DNA from: Nocardioides kribbensis
Lineage (GTDB): Bacteria; Actinomycetota; Actinomycetes; Propionibacteriales; Nocardioidaceae
NCBI RefSeq assembly: GCF_015070375.1
Contig: NZ_JADCLL010000002.1
Coordinates: forward strand, 124,001-188,000
Direction of reading: 5' to 3'
DNA: 64,000 bases
Shown here: positions 50,209-59,569 of the stretch, in pieces
Layout: each line of letters opens with the position of its first letter
Numbering within the stretch: position 1 is the first letter of the stretch
Translations under genes and position numbers: made by a program
Notes under the pieces: model-generated
The model's database searches: none
Told to the model about the DNA's origin: nothing
Seen by the model: the letters and a program-made list of their open reading frames with translations, nothing else

Positions 50209-51375
50209 GTGGACGGACAGGCCGGCAGGAGCGGCGCCACGCGGCTGATGAGCATCGGCGACTTCGCGCGCGCCAGCGGGCTGACGCCCAAGGCGCTGCG
50301 GCTCTACGACGACTCGGGCCTGCTGGAGCCGGCCGAGGTCGACCCGCACACCGGCTACCGCTGGTACGCCGAGCAGCAGCTCGCCCGCGCCCGGCTGGTG
50401 GCGCGGCTGCGGCTGGTCGGCATGCCGCTGGCCCGCATCCGTGTGGTGGCCGGGCTCGGGCCCGCCGCCGCCGTCGCGGAGCTGGTCTCCTACGGGCGCC
50501 AGCTGAGCGCCGACACGGCCAGCGCCCGCGCCCTCCTGGCGTCCCTCGTCGACGAGCTCGGCCACGCGCCGGACGAGGAGACCCCGATGAGCACCGACGA
50601 CCGACGCACCACCCCGGACGGCAGCACCGACCACAGCACCGACCACGGCACCACCCCGGACCACGGCGGCCCCGTGCTCCCCGGGCCGACCCTGCGCTGC
50701 GCCGCCCGTCTCCAGCAGGGCGGCCGGGCCACCCAGGAGGACGCCGTCCTGGTCGGCACCCGGCTGGTGGCCGTCGCCGACGGCGTGGGCTCGGCGGGCG
50801 GCAGCGGCGAGCGCGCCGTGGCCGCCCTCGCGGCCGCCGAGCGCGACGGGCTCCTCGACCGCCGGCTCGACGGCGCAGCGCCGCTGGCCGCCGTCGAGGC
50901 GGTGCTCGCCCGGGCCGCGGCGGCGCTCGCGCCCGGTGACGCCACCACCTTGACGGCGCTGGCGCTGCACGCCGGTCAGCTGGTCGTGGCCCACGTGGGC
51001 GACTCGCGGGCCCACCTGGTGCGCGAGGGCCGCCTCACCCGGCTGACCCGCGACCACACGGTCGTGCAGACCCTCGTCGACGAGGGCCGCCTCACCACCG
51101 AGGAGGCCCGCTCCGACGAGCGGCGGGTGCAGCTCAACCGCGCGCTCGAGGGCGGCCGCCCCGCCGAGCCCGACCTCGCCGTGCACGCCGTGCGGCCCGG
51201 CGACCGGCTGGTGCTCACCACCGACGGTGTCCACGGACGCGTCGGACCGGCGGTGCTGGCCGACCTGCTCGCCGGTGGCGGGGACCCGCAGGAGGTCGCC
51301 GACGCCGTCGTCGCGGCGGTGGAGGCCGCCGGCGCCGACGACAACCTCGCCGTGGTCGTCGTCGACGTGGCCTGA
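50209..51375 (+). CDS. MerR-type regulator fused to a PP2C-family phosphatase
   Basis: A protein of 388 residues joining two domains. Residues 14-85 are a MerR winged HTH (MSIGDFARASGLTPKALRLYD, PHTGYRWY); 86-118 are a helix and 119-160 a Thr/Asp/His-rich linker. Residues 161-388 are a PP2C phosphatase with metal Asp motifs QED (Asp178), VADGVGS (Asp191), GDSRAHLV, TTDGVHG and ADDN. All key acidic residues are present, so it may be active. The GTG at 50209 has AGGAGG four bases upstream; ATG 50248 is an alternative. A hairpin terminator follows. Its sensory input and DNA target are unknown. Confidence 0.9.
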   Translation: MDGQAGRSGATRLMSIGDFARASGLTPKALRLYDDSGLLEPAEVDPHTGYRWYAEQQLARARLVARLRLVGMPLARIRVVAGLGPAAAVAELVSYGRQLSADTASARALLASLVDELGHAPDEETPMSTDDRRTTPDGSTDHSTDHGTTPDHGGPVLPGPTLRCAARLQQGGRATQEDAVLVGTRLVAVADGVGSAGGSGERAVAALAAAERDGLLDRRLDGAAPLAAVEAVLARAAAALAPGDATTLTALALHAGQLVVAHVGDSRAHLVREGRLTRLTRDHTVVQTLVDEGRLTTEEARSDERRVQLNRALEGGRPAEPDLAVHAVRPGDRLVLTTDGVHGRVGPAVLADLLAGGGDPQEVADAVVAAVEAAGADDNLAVVVVDVA

Positions 51376-51419
51376 CCCGACCAGGCCCGATCCGGCCCGG
51401 CCCGGCCGACGTACGACGA

Positions 51420-51451
51420 CAGCGCCGGTCCCCTCGCGGGGACCGGCGCTG
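51420..51451. terminator. Terminator between the MerR-PP2C and ino1 genes
   Basis: A perfect 14-base stem CAGCGCCGGTCCCC pairs with its complement around a TCGC loop, midway between two converging genes. Confidence 0.8.
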
Positions 51452-51492
51452 CCGGGTGCTGCTGGTGCTGCGGGGTGACCGGTGCTGCTAGG

Positions 51493-52578
51493 TCACTCCT
51501 CGCCGCGGATGAAGGCCTCCACGCGACGGCGGCCCTCGTCGTCGGGCAGCTGCACCGGCGGGGACTTCATCAGGTAGGACGAGGCCGAGATGATCGGGCC
51601 GCCGATGCCGCGGTCCTTGGCGATCTTCGCCGCGCGCAGCGCGTCGATGATGATGCCGGCCGAGTTCGGGGAGTCCCAGACCTCGAGCTTGTACTCGAGG
51701 TTGAGCGGGACGTCGCCGAAGGCGCGACCCTCGAGGCGGACGTAGGCCCACTTGCGGTCGTCGAGCCACTGGACGTAGTCCGAGGGGCCGATGTGCACGT
51801 TGCGGTCGTGGATCTTGTCCGCGAGCTCGCCGTGCAGGTTGGAGGTGACGGCCTGGGTCTTGGAGACCTTCTTGGACTCCAGGCGCTCGCGCTCGAGCAT
51901 GTTCTTGAAGTCCATGTTGCCGCCGACGTTGAGCTGGTAGGTGCGGTCCAGCGCGACGCCGCGGTCCTCGAACAGCTTCGCCATCACGCGGTGGGTGATG
52001 GTGGCGCCGACCTGGCTCTTGATGTCGTCGCCGACGATCGGGACGCCGGCGTCCTCGAACTTCTTGGCCCACTCGGGGTCGGAGGCGATGAAGACGGGCA
52101 GGGCGTTGACGAAGGCCACGCCGGCGTCGATGGCGCACTGGGCGTAGAACTTGTCGGCCTCCTCCGAGCCCACCGGGAGGTAGGACACGATGACGTCGGC
52201 CTGGGTGTCCTTGAGGACCTGGACCACGTCGACCGGCTCGGCGCCGCTCTCCTCGATGGTCTGGCGGTAGTACTTGCCGAGGCCGTCGAGGGTCGGGCCG
52301 CGTTGGACCTCGACACCGAGGGTCGGCACGTCGGCGATCTTGATCGTGTTGTTCTCGGAGGCGTTGATGGCCTCGGAGAGGTCCTTGCCGACCTTCTTGT
52401 CGTCGACGTCGAACGCCGCGACGAACTCGACGTCGCGCACGTGGTAGTCGCCGAACATCACGTGCATGAGACCAGGCACGGTGGTGTCGGGGGTGGCGTC
52501 CTTGTAGTACTCGACACCCTGGATGAGGGAGGTGGCGCAGTTGCCGACTCCCACGATGGCTACTCGAACCGAACCCAT
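51493..52578 (-). CDS. ino1: Myo-inositol-1(3)-phosphate synthase
   Basis: An NAD-dependent enzyme of 361 residues converting glucose 6-phosphate to inositol phosphate, the first step to phosphatidylinositol and mycothiol. The fold starts [60 protein letters not shown] and [16 protein letters not shown] are family blocks. Its length fits the short actinobacterial form. The ATG at 52578 has AAGGAAGGAATCC. It follows padR after 12 bases. Confidence 0.97.
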   Translation of the reverse strand: MGSVRVAIVGVGNCATSLIQGVEYYKDATPDTTVPGLMHVMFGDYHVRDVEFVAAFDVDDKKVGKDLSEAINASENNTIKIADVPTLGVEVQRGPTLDGLGKYYRQTIEESGAEPVDVVQVLKDTQADVIVSYLPVGSEEADKFYAQCAIDAGVAFVNALPVFIASDPEWAKKFEDAGVPIVGDDIKSQVGATITHRVMAKLFEDRGVALDRTYQLNVGGNMDFKNMLERERLESKKVSKTQAVTSNLHGELADKIHDRNVHIGPSDYVQWLDDRKWAYVRLEGRAFGDVPLNLEYKLEVWDSPNSAGIIIDALRAAKIAKDRGIGGPIISASSYLMKSPPVQLPDDEGRRRVEAFIRGEE

Positions 52579-52590
52579 CGGATTCCTTCC

Positions 52591-53217
52591 TTACTTCTGC
52601 TGGTCGGCCGCGGGGCTCGCGGGCGGTGTGGTCGTGCTGGTCATGCGGTCGGGACGACGGGCGAGGTCGTCGGCGACCCGCTCCGCGTCGATGAGGTCGG
52701 AAAGCCAGCGCACCTCGCGCTCGACCGACTCGACCCCGTGTCGCTGGAGCTCGGCCGCGTAGCGGTCGACCTCCTTCTGCGTCATCGAGAGCTGGCCCTG
52801 GACCCGGTCCAGCCGCTCCTGGAGGCGGGTGCGCCGTCCCTCGAGCACCCGCAGCCGGATCTCCATGTCGGTGCGTCCGAAGAAGGCGAACCGGATGTCG
52901 AAGTTGTCGTCCTCCCAGGCGGTGGGACCGACCTCCGACATCAGCCGCTCGAACTCGCGGTGGCCGGCGTCGGTGACCTGGTAGACGATGCGCGGCCGGC
53001 GGCTGACCGGGGTGCCCGGTGCCTGCGTGGCCGCGACCTCCTCGATGAGGCTGCCCTTGAGCATCTTCTTCAGCGTGGGGTAGAGCGAGCCGTAGGACAG
53101 CACCCGCCCCCACCCGAGCATGAGGTTGAGCCGCTTGCGCAGCTCGTAGCCGTGCATGGGTCCCTCGTGCAGCAGCCCGAGGACTGCCAGCTCGATGGTC
53201 TCTCCACGACGTGCCAT
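52591..53217 (-). CDS. PadR family transcriptional regulator
   Basis: A protein of 208 residues with an N-terminal winged HTH (ELAVLGLLHEGPMHGYELRKRL, LSYGSLYPTLKKMLKGSLIEE, then PRIVYQVTDAGHREF). A C-terminal coiled region follows (LRVLEGRRTRLQERLDRVQGQ). PadR repressors usually control an adjacent operon; here ino1 follows after 12 bases, so it may regulate inositol supply. A TATCG-TAG-CGATA inverted repeat covers its -10 and may be its operator. Start ATG 53217, probably leaderless. Confidence 0.92.
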   Translation of the reverse strand: MARRGETIELAVLGLLHEGPMHGYELRKRLNLMLGWGRVLSYGSLYPTLKKMLKGSLIEEVAATQAPGTPVSRRPRIVYQVTDAGHREFERLMSEVGPTAWEDDNFDIRFAFFGRTDMEIRLRVLEGRRTRLQERLDRVQGQLSMTQKEVDRYAAELQRHGVESVEREVRWLSDLIDAERVADDLARRPDRMTSTTTPPASPAADQQK

Positions 53218-53223
53218 GCGACC

Positions 53224-53236
53224 TATCGTAGCGATA
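53224..53236 (-). promoter_or_regulatory. padR-ino1 promoter with inverted-repeat operator
   Basis: TATCG (53224-53228) and CGATA (53232-53236) flank TAG, forming an inverted repeat. On the minus strand the box TACGAT (53230-53225) ends seven bases before the padR ATG, so the mRNA is probably leaderless and the operator would cover the -10. Autoregulation is inferred. Confidence 0.45.
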
Positions 53237-53403
53237 TATCCGTCGAACGCGAACGCTGGACCTATCCAGGTCACCGTGTCGCGTGACACGTCGTACGCCG
53301 GTGTCGGCGCGCGCCGGGTGCGTACCCTGAGGGACGGTCCGGGGGCGCCGCGCGGCGCGCTGCGGGCCGGGACGGACCCTCGAGCACCCCCGGGAGAGAC
53401 GAC

Positions 53404-55773
53404 GTGAGTGGCAAGCGCAGGGCCGACGGGCCCCCCGTGACACGGGCCCCGAAGCAGAAGGGTGCCCTGAAGCGCCGCGTGCTGAAGACGGTGAAGTGGC
53501 TCTCGATCCTCGGGGTCGTGGGCCTGCTGCTGGCCGTCGGCGGCTTCTACTACCTCTACACCGTCACCGACATCCCCGACGCCAACGAGGACTTCGAGGC
53601 GCAGACGTCGTTCGTCTACTACGCCGGCGGCACCGAGGAGATCGGCAGCTACGCCACCCAGAACCGCGTGCCGGTCGCCTTCGAGGAGATCCCCCAGGAG
53701 CTGCGCGACGCCGTCGTCGCCGCCGAGAACCGCACCTTCTGGACCGACAGCGGCATCGACCCCAAGGGCATCGCGCGGGCGTTCCTCAACAACGCCACCG
53801 GCGAGTCGACCCAGGGCGCCTCGACGATCACCCAGCAGTACGTCAAGGTCCTCTACCTCACCCAGGAGCGCTCCTACACCCGCAAGGTGAAGGAGGCGAT
53901 CCTGTCGCTGAAGGTCGCGCGCCAGCAGAGCAAGACCGAGATCCTCACCAACTACCTCAACACCATCTACTTCGGTCGCGGCGCCTACGGCGTGCAGGCG
54001 GCGGCGCAGGCGTACTTCACCAAGGACGTCGGCGACCTGAACCTGCGCGAGTCGGCGGTGCTCGCCTCGGTGCTCAACAACCCGACCAACCTCGACCCCG
54101 ACAACGGCCGCGACGCCCGGCAGGAGCTCAAGGGCCGCTACGACTACGTGCTCGAGAGCATGGCCGAGCTCGACATGGTCGAGCCCGCCGCCGCCGAGAA
54201 GGCGCTCAAGCGGCTCCCGACGTTCCCCGAGATCGACGCCGAGAGCACCTACGGCGGGCAGAAGGGCCACGTGCTGACCCTCGTGCGCAGCGAGCTGCGC
54301 CGGCTGGGCTACTCCGACGAGGAGATCGACGGCGGGGGCCTCGAGGTGACCACCACGCTGACCCCGCAGGCGATGAAGGCCGCCGAGGACGGCGTGCTCG
54401 CGGCCAAGCCCGAGGGCTTCGGCGACAAGCAGCTGCACATCGCGGTGGCCAGCGTCGAGCCCGGCACGGGGGCGCTGCGCGGCTTCTACGGCGGCCAGGA
54501 CTACCTGCAGTCGCAGCTGAACTGGGCCGTCGAGGGCGGCATGGTGGGCTCGACCTTCAAGCCGTTCGCCCTGGCCACGGCGATCCAGCAGGGCTACTCC
54601 ATCCGTGACAGCTTCGAGGGCAACTCCCCCTACGAGTTCCCCGACGGCCTGCAGGTGCGCAACGAGGGCGTGGGTCCCGACGGGCTCGGCAACGACTACG
54701 GCTCGAGCGTCGACGGCGTCTACGCCATGGAGCAGTCGATCAACACCGCGTTCGTCGACATGTCGGCGAGCATGGACGACGGCCCGGCCAAGATCTACGA
54801 GACGGCCGAGAAGATGGGCGTGCCGCCGCCGGAGGCCGACCAGGAGTACCCCGGCATCCCGCGCACCAGCGTCGACCTGAGCCCCGAGGACACCCTCATC
54901 ACCCTCGGTCGCGCGCGGATCAGCCCGATCAACATGGCCAACTCCTACGCCACCATCGCCAACGGCGGCGAGCGGGCCGACGTGCACCTGATCGAGAAGG
55001 TCGTCAGCCCCACCGGCGACGACTACGAGTGGGACGGCCCCACCCGCCGCGCTCTCGACGAGGACATCGCCGCCGACGTGTCCTACACGATGGAGCAGAC
55101 CGTGCTCGAGGGCACGGGCGCCACCGCGAGCAACCTGGGCCGACCGGCCGCGGGCAAGACCGGCACGGCGACCAACGACGACGACGAGGTCTCCTCGGCG
55201 TGGTTCGTCGGCTTCACCCCGCAGCTGTCGACCGCGGTGATGTACGTGCGCGGCGACGGCGACGACCAGCTCGACGGCTGGCTGCCGTCGTACTTCGGCT
55301 CCGACTACCCCACCGACACCTGGCTGGCGGTGATGCAGCCGCTGATGGAGGGCCGCGAGGTCGAGGAGCTGGCCGACCCCGTCTACGTCGACGGCGACGC
55401 CCCCGACGGCCAGGAAGACTACGTGCCGCCGAGCACCGAGGCCCCCGAGCCGGCGCCCACGCAGCCCCAGCCGCAGCCGAGCCGGACCCCCTCGGCCCAG
55501 CCGACGCCCACCGAGGAGCCGACCCCGACCGAGGAGCCGACGCCCACCGAGGAGCCGACGCCCACCGAGCCGACCGACGACCCGACGATCCTGCCGCCGC
55601 CCCCGCCCGAGGAGCCGACGCCCAGCCCGACGCCCTCCCAGGGCGGGAGCCGGGGCGCGAGCCCCTCGCCCGCGGCCGACACGGGTCCCGCGCAGTGGCG
55701 TACGACGGCGACGGGGACTCCCGTGACGGCGGCCCGGTCACCCTGGACGACCGGCTGGCTCTGGCCGTGGTGA
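53404..55773 (+). CDS. Class A penicillin-binding protein (glycosyltransferase/transpeptidase)
   Basis: A bifunctional peptidoglycan synthase of 789 residues. It has a basic N-terminus, one membrane anchor (about 32-53) and a GT51 domain with Glu108 in AAENRTFW, QGASTITQQYVKVLYL and YLNTIYFGRGAYG. The transpeptidase domain has STFK (Ser383, Lys386), SIN and KTG (Lys585). The C-terminal 120 residues are PT/EEPTP repeats typical of wall-exposed tails. GTG at 53404 follows GGGAGAG. The next gene starts seven bases downstream. Confidence 0.96.
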   Translation: MSGKRRADGPPVTRAPKQKGALKRRVLKTVKWLSILGVVGLLLAVGGFYYLYTVTDIPDANEDFEAQTSFVYYAGGTEEIGSYATQNRVPVAFEEIPQELRDAVVAAENRTFWTDSGIDPKGIARAFLNNATGESTQGASTITQQYVKVLYLTQERSYTRKVKEAILSLKVARQQSKTEILTNYLNTIYFGRGAYGVQAAAQAYFTKDVGDLNLRESAVLASVLNNPTNLDPDNGRDARQELKGRYDYVLESMAELDMVEPAAAEKALKRLPTFPEIDAESTYGGQKGHVLTLVRSELRRLGYSDEEIDGGGLEVTTTLTPQAMKAAEDGVLAAKPEGFGDKQLHIAVASVEPGTGALRGFYGGQDYLQSQLNWAVEGGMVGSTFKPFALATAIQQGYSIRDSFEGNSPYEFPDGLQVRNEGVGPDGLGNDYGSSVDGVYAMEQSINTAFVDMSASMDDGPAKIYETAEKMGVPPPEADQEYPGIPRTSVDLSPEDTLITLGRARISPINMANSYATIANGGERADVHLIEKVVSPTGDDYEWDGPTRRALDEDIAADVSYTMEQTVLEGTGATASNLGRPAAGKTGTATNDDDEVSSAWFVGFTPQLSTAVMYVRGDGDDQLDGWLPSYFGSDYPTDTWLAVMQPLMEGREVEELADPVYVDGDAPDGQEDYVPPSTEAPEPAPTQPQPQPSRTPSAQPTPTEEPTPTEEPTPTEEPTPTEPTDDPTILPPPPPEEPTPSPTPSQGGSRGASPSPAADTGPAQWRTTATGTPVTAARSPWTTGWLWPW

Positions 55774-55779
55774 CCCCGC

Positions 55780-57291
55780 GTGGGTGAGGTCGCCGGCGAC
55801 GCCGGTGCCGCCGGCGCGAGCCCCGTCGACGGCCACGTCCACCCCACGCGCGACGACGCCGTGGCCCGCGCGCTCAGCGAGGGCCTCGGCGGCCCGGTGG
55901 GCGAGCACGCCGGGCGCCACCGGTGGTGGACGCCGGTGCGGGTGCTGCTCGCGCTCACCGCGGTGTGTTTCGCCCTGGGCATGGTGCAGAAGAGCGGGTG
56001 CTTCGAGCGGACCTGGCAGGACAACCAGGCCGGCTACGCCCAGATGTGCTACTCCGACCTGCCCTACCTCTACACCGGCCGCGGCCTGGTGGAGCGGGCC
56101 TGGCCCTACTCCGACGACCCGGCCGTGCGCGAGCGCTTCCCCGAGGTCATGGAGTACCCCGTGGGGATCTCCTACCTCGCCTACGGCACGAGCCTGCTCA
56201 CCCAGGCCGTGGTCGGGTGGCCCGACCTCGCGCCCCGTCAGGCGCTCGCGACCGACCAGCTCTTCGTCGACCCCGAGGTCAGCCAGGAGATCCGGTGGTT
56301 CATGGTCGTCAGCGCGCTGGTCTTCGCCGCGCTGGCCCTGCTCACGACGTGGTTCGTGGCCGGCACCCACCGGCGCCGCCCCTGGGACGCCGCGATGCTG
56401 GCCGCCTCGCCGACCCTGCTGCTGACCGGGCTGATCAACTGGGACCTGCTCGCCGTGGCCCTGACCGCCGGCGCGGTGTGGGCCTGGTCGCGCGACCGGC
56501 CCGTGCTCACCGGCGTCATGGTCGGCCTCGGCACGGCGGCCAAGCTCTACCCGCTCTTCCTGCTCGGCGGGGTGCTCGTCGTGTGCCTGCGCCAGCGGCG
56601 CTACCGCGAGCTCGCCGTCACCATCGCGGTGGCGGTGGCGGCGTGGCTGGTGGCCAACCTGCCGGCCCTGCTCACCGGGCCCGAGCAGTGGCGGGTCTTC
56701 TGGAGCTTCAACTCCGAGCGCGGACCCGACCTGGGCTCGCTGTGGCTGGTGGCGCGCGACGCCCTCGACACCGAGATCACCGCCCACACCGTCAACGTCG
56801 GCTCGTGGCTGTTCTTCGGCGCGTGGTGCCTGGGCGTGCTGGTGCTCGGGCTGCGCGCCCCGCAGACCCCGCGGCTGGCCCAGCTCGGCTTCCTCGTCGT
56901 GGTCGGCTTCCTGCTGGTCAACAAGGTCTACTCCCCGCAGTACGTGCTGTGGCTGCTCCCGTTGGCGGTGCTGGCCCGCCCGCGCTGGCGCGACCAGGTG
57001 GTCTGGCAGGGCGCGGAGATCCTCTACTTCGCCTCGGTGTGGTGGTACCTCGGCGGCTACCTCGCCCCGGGCGGCGGCGGCGACGCCGGCTTCTACTGGG
57101 TCGCGATCGTCGTGCGGGTCGCCGGCGAGCTCTACCTCACCGCGCTCGTCGTGCGCGACGTGCTGCGCCCGGAGCGCGACCCCGTGCGGGCCGCGCCCGA
57201 CCTGGGTCGGGGCTCAGCCGCGCCGGGCCCGCCGCCGGGCGGCGGGGCGGGTCAGGAGACGACGACGCGGTCGAACGACGTGGTGGTGTAG
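55780..57291 (+). CDS. Polytopic membrane glycosyltransferase (GT-C/GT87, DUF2029-like)
   Basis: A protein of 503 residues with about ten hydrophobic segments. An early extracytoplasmic loop carries YSDLPYLYTGRGLVERAWPY; GLINWDLLAVALTAGA and LGTAAKLYPLFLLGG resemble polyprenyl-phosphomannose-dependent mannosyltransferases of the GT87 group. NKVYSPQYVLWLLPL lies in the C-terminal half. It may add sugars to a lipid or wall polymer. GTG start seven bases after the PBP stop. Its last 40 bases overlap the convergent racemase-like gene. Confidence 0.85.
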   Translation: MGEVAGDAGAAGASPVDGHVHPTRDDAVARALSEGLGGPVGEHAGRHRWWTPVRVLLALTAVCFALGMVQKSGCFERTWQDNQAGYAQMCYSDLPYLYTGRGLVERAWPYSDDPAVRERFPEVMEYPVGISYLAYGTSLLTQAVVGWPDLAPRQALATDQLFVDPEVSQEIRWFMVVSALVFAALALLTTWFVAGTHRRRPWDAAMLAASPTLLLTGLINWDLLAVALTAGAVWAWSRDRPVLTGVMVGLGTAAKLYPLFLLGGVLVVCLRQRRYRELAVTIAVAVAAWLVANLPALLTGPEQWRVFWSFNSERGPDLGSLWLVARDALDTEITAHTVNVGSWLFFGAWCLGVLVLGLRAPQTPRLAQLGFLVVVGFLLVNKVYSPQYVLWLLPLAVLARPRWRDQVVWQGAEILYFASVWWYLGGYLAPGGGGDAGFYWVAIVVRVAGELYLTALVVRDVLRPERDPVRAAPDLGRGSAAPGPPPGGGAGQETTTRSNDVVV

Positions 57292-58334
57292 CGCACCCGC
57301 ACGTCGACCAGCTCGCCCACCTGCGGCACCCGGGCGCCGCCGGGCAGGAACAGCATCGAGGCCTGCATGTGCGGGGGCTCGGCGAAGAGCCGCTGCTTGC
57401 CGTCGGTGGAGAAGGGCGAGCGCACGAAGCCGACGGCGTCGAGGCCGCCCCGCGCCAGGGCGCCGGCGCGGGCCTTGATGCTCGAGTCGCCCGTGGGCGC
57501 CTCCAGGCCGATGCCGTGGGCGGTGCCGCCGGACACGATGAGCAGGTGGCCGTCCTTGGGCACGGTGCGCGAGCGGTAGCCGAAGGCGTCGCCCCGGCTG
57601 ACCGGGTGCACGTCCAGCACGGTCGAGGTCACCCGCATCGCCTCGCGCGCGCCCAGCCACAGCGCCGTGCCGATGCGCGGGCGCAGCCGGAAGTCGGGGT
57701 ACGCCGCGCGCAGCTCGGCCAGCTCGGCGTCGGTCAGGTGGCTGACCCAGATGGTGCGCGCGCCGGGGGTGTCGGGCAGCTCGGCGCCGGCCACGTCGGT
57801 CATGAGGCGGTGCACCTCGCCGACGTGGGAGCCCTGCTGCAGCGGCAGGTGGAAGGCGATGCCCTCGAGCCGGGCCCGGGGGTGGGAGCGCAGCTCGGCG
57901 GCGACGGCCCACAGGTCGCGTGCGCTCAGGCCGTGGCGCTGCATGCTGGTGAGGCGCTCCAGCACGAAGCGGGCGTCGGGCTGGCGCGCCAGCAGGTCGC
58001 GCACGTCCTCGGGGCGGCTCAGGGTGTGCACCAGGCGCCCCGACAGCGCGGGGTCGACCTCCAGCGCCGACTCGAAGGGCCGCCACGGGGTGAGCACCAG
58101 CAGGTCGCCGTCGAAGCGACTGGCCAGGTGCGGCAGCTCGTCGTAGGTGCCGACGGCGATGGTGTCGACGCCGTGGCCGCGCTCGTCGAGCCACTGGGAC
58201 CTGCGCGCCAGGCGGCCCAGCGTGAAGCCGTAGCCGTTGCCCTTGCAGACCGGCACCAGGCCGGGGTGCTTCTCGGCGGTGGCGAGCAGGTGCTGGCGCC
58301 AGCGCTCGCCGTCGACGGTCAGGGTGAGGCTCAT
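57252..58334 (-). CDS. Alanine racemase family PLP protein
   Basis: A fold-type III PLP protein of 360 residues. The start of the barrel reads LVPVCKGNGYGFT, where Lys31 takes the place of the pyridoxal Lys of alanine racemase. The C-terminal beta domain has SRGDAFGYRSRTVPKDGHLLIVSGGTAHGIG in outline. It diverges from canonical Alr and follows the FemAB gene after four bases. It may be a racemase for the amino acid used in the peptidoglycan bridge; the substrate is unknown. Confidence 0.8.
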   Translation of the reverse strand: MSLTLTVDGERWRQHLLATAEKHPGLVPVCKGNGYGFTLGRLARRSQWLDERGHGVDTIAVGTYDELPHLASRFDGDLLVLTPWRPFESALEVDPALSGRLVHTLSRPEDVRDLLARQPDARFVLERLTSMQRHGLSARDLWAVAAELRSHPRARLEGIAFHLPLQQGSHVGEVHRLMTDVAGAELPDTPGARTIWVSHLTDAELAELRAAYPDFRLRPRIGTALWLGAREAMRVTSTVLDVHPVSRGDAFGYRSRTVPKDGHLLIVSGGTAHGIGLEAPTGDSSIKARAGALARGGLDAVGFVRSPFSTDGKQRLFAEPPHMQASMLFLPGGARVPQVGELVDVRVRYTTTSFDRVVVS

Positions 58335-58338
58335 GTCG

Positions 58339-59508
58339 TCAGCGCCGCTTCATGTAGAGGTCGAAGGCCTTGTAGAGGACCGTGCTCAGCGGCAGGTCCC
58401 ACTCGCCGGCGTACTCGACGGCCTCGCCGCCGGTGCCGACCTTGAACTGGATCAGCCCGACGTGGGAGTCGTCGCTGTCGAGGGTGTCGGTGATGCCGCG
58501 CAGGTCGTAGACGTCGGCGCCGGCGGCCAGGGCGTCCTGCACCATCGCCCACTGGGCCGCGTTGGAGCCGCGCACCTCGCGCTTCTCGGTGGAGGAGGCG
58601 CCGTAGGAGTACCAGCTGTGCGCGCCGACGCGGATCGCGATGGTCGCGGCCACCAGGTCGCCCTCGTGGCGGGCCAGGAAGAGCTTGATCCGGTCGGGGT
58701 CCTCGGCGGCGAGGGCCTCGACCATGGTGCGGAAGTAGGACAGGGGTCGCGGGGTGAAGTGGTCGCGCTCCGCGGTGTGGACGTAGAGGGCGTGGAAGGC
58801 CTCGAGCTCGGCCAGCGCCTCGGCCGCGCCGGTGGTGGCGGTGACGACCACGCCCTCCTTGGCGGCCTTCTTGATGTTGCGCCGCCACAGCTGGTTCATG
58901 CCCTTGAGCACGTCGTCCTCGCTGCGGGGGCTGCCGTCGGCCGTGCGCAGCGGCACCTGGAAGACGTACTGCGGCTGGCCGGCGGCGAAGCCGCCCTCGA
59001 CCTGCTGCGGCACCCAGCCCAGCTCGCGCAGCTGGGAGACCACGCGCGCGCCGGTGTGGTCGCGCTCGGAGGGCGCGACCTGGCCCAGGGTGCGCACCCC
59101 GTCGTCGGCGATGCCGGCCTTGACCTGGGCGGCGCTCCACCGGCGGCAGACCACGGGCGGGCCCATGCGCACACCGAAGGCGCCCTGGCCGCGCAGGTGC
59201 TCGGTGAGCGGGTCGAGCCAGGCGCGCAGGTCGTCGCCGGCCCAGTCGATCACGGGCCCCTCGGGCAGGTAGGCGAGGTAGCGCTTGAGCTTGGGCAGCT
59301 GGCGGTAGAGCACGAGCGCGGCGCCGACGGGGGCGGCGCCGCCGGGCTCGAAGAAGCCGAGCGACTCGCGGCGCCACTCCGCCTTCACCCGGCCCCACGC
59401 GGGGGTCTGCAGGAAGCTGGCGGAGCGCTGCGTGGCCAGGAAGGCCAGGTGCTCCGCGTCGGAGATCGGGCGCACGCTCAGGGCGCTGGCGGTCTTGTCA
59501 CGGGGCAC
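58339..59508 (-). CDS. FemA/FemB-family peptidoglycan bridge aminoacyltransferase
   Basis: A protein of 389 residues with two GNAT-like halves, using aminoacyl-tRNA to add residues to lipid II side chains in this family. Family features are SFLQTPAWGRVKAEW near the N-terminus, LWRRNIKKAAKEGVVV in the coiled-coil region and the C-terminal YDLRGITDTLD and GLIQFKVGTGGEAVEY. The GTG at 59508 is the best start; no stop lies close upstream. It forms a two-gene unit with the racemase-like gene, next to a class A PBP. Confidence 0.92.
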   Translation of the reverse strand: MPRDKTASALSVRPISDAEHLAFLATQRSASFLQTPAWGRVKAEWRRESLGFFEPGGAAPVGAALVLYRQLPKLKRYLAYLPEGPVIDWAGDDLRAWLDPLTEHLRGQGAFGVRMGPPVVCRRWSAAQVKAGIADDGVRTLGQVAPSERDHTGARVVSQLRELGWVPQQVEGGFAAGQPQYVFQVPLRTADGSPRSEDDVLKGMNQLWRRNIKKAAKEGVVVTATTGAAEALAELEAFHALYVHTAERDHFTPRPLSYFRTMVEALAAEDPDRIKLFLARHEGDLVAATIAIRVGAHSWYSYGASSTEKREVRGSNAAQWAMVQDALAAGADVYDLRGITDTLDSDDSHVGLIQFKVGTGGEAVEYAGEWDLPLSTVLYKAFDLYMKRR

Positions 59509-59569
59509 GGCTGCGAGGCTACCGGTCCTCGCCGGCCGGTCCCGGCACCCCTCCGCGGGCTCCGTGTGG

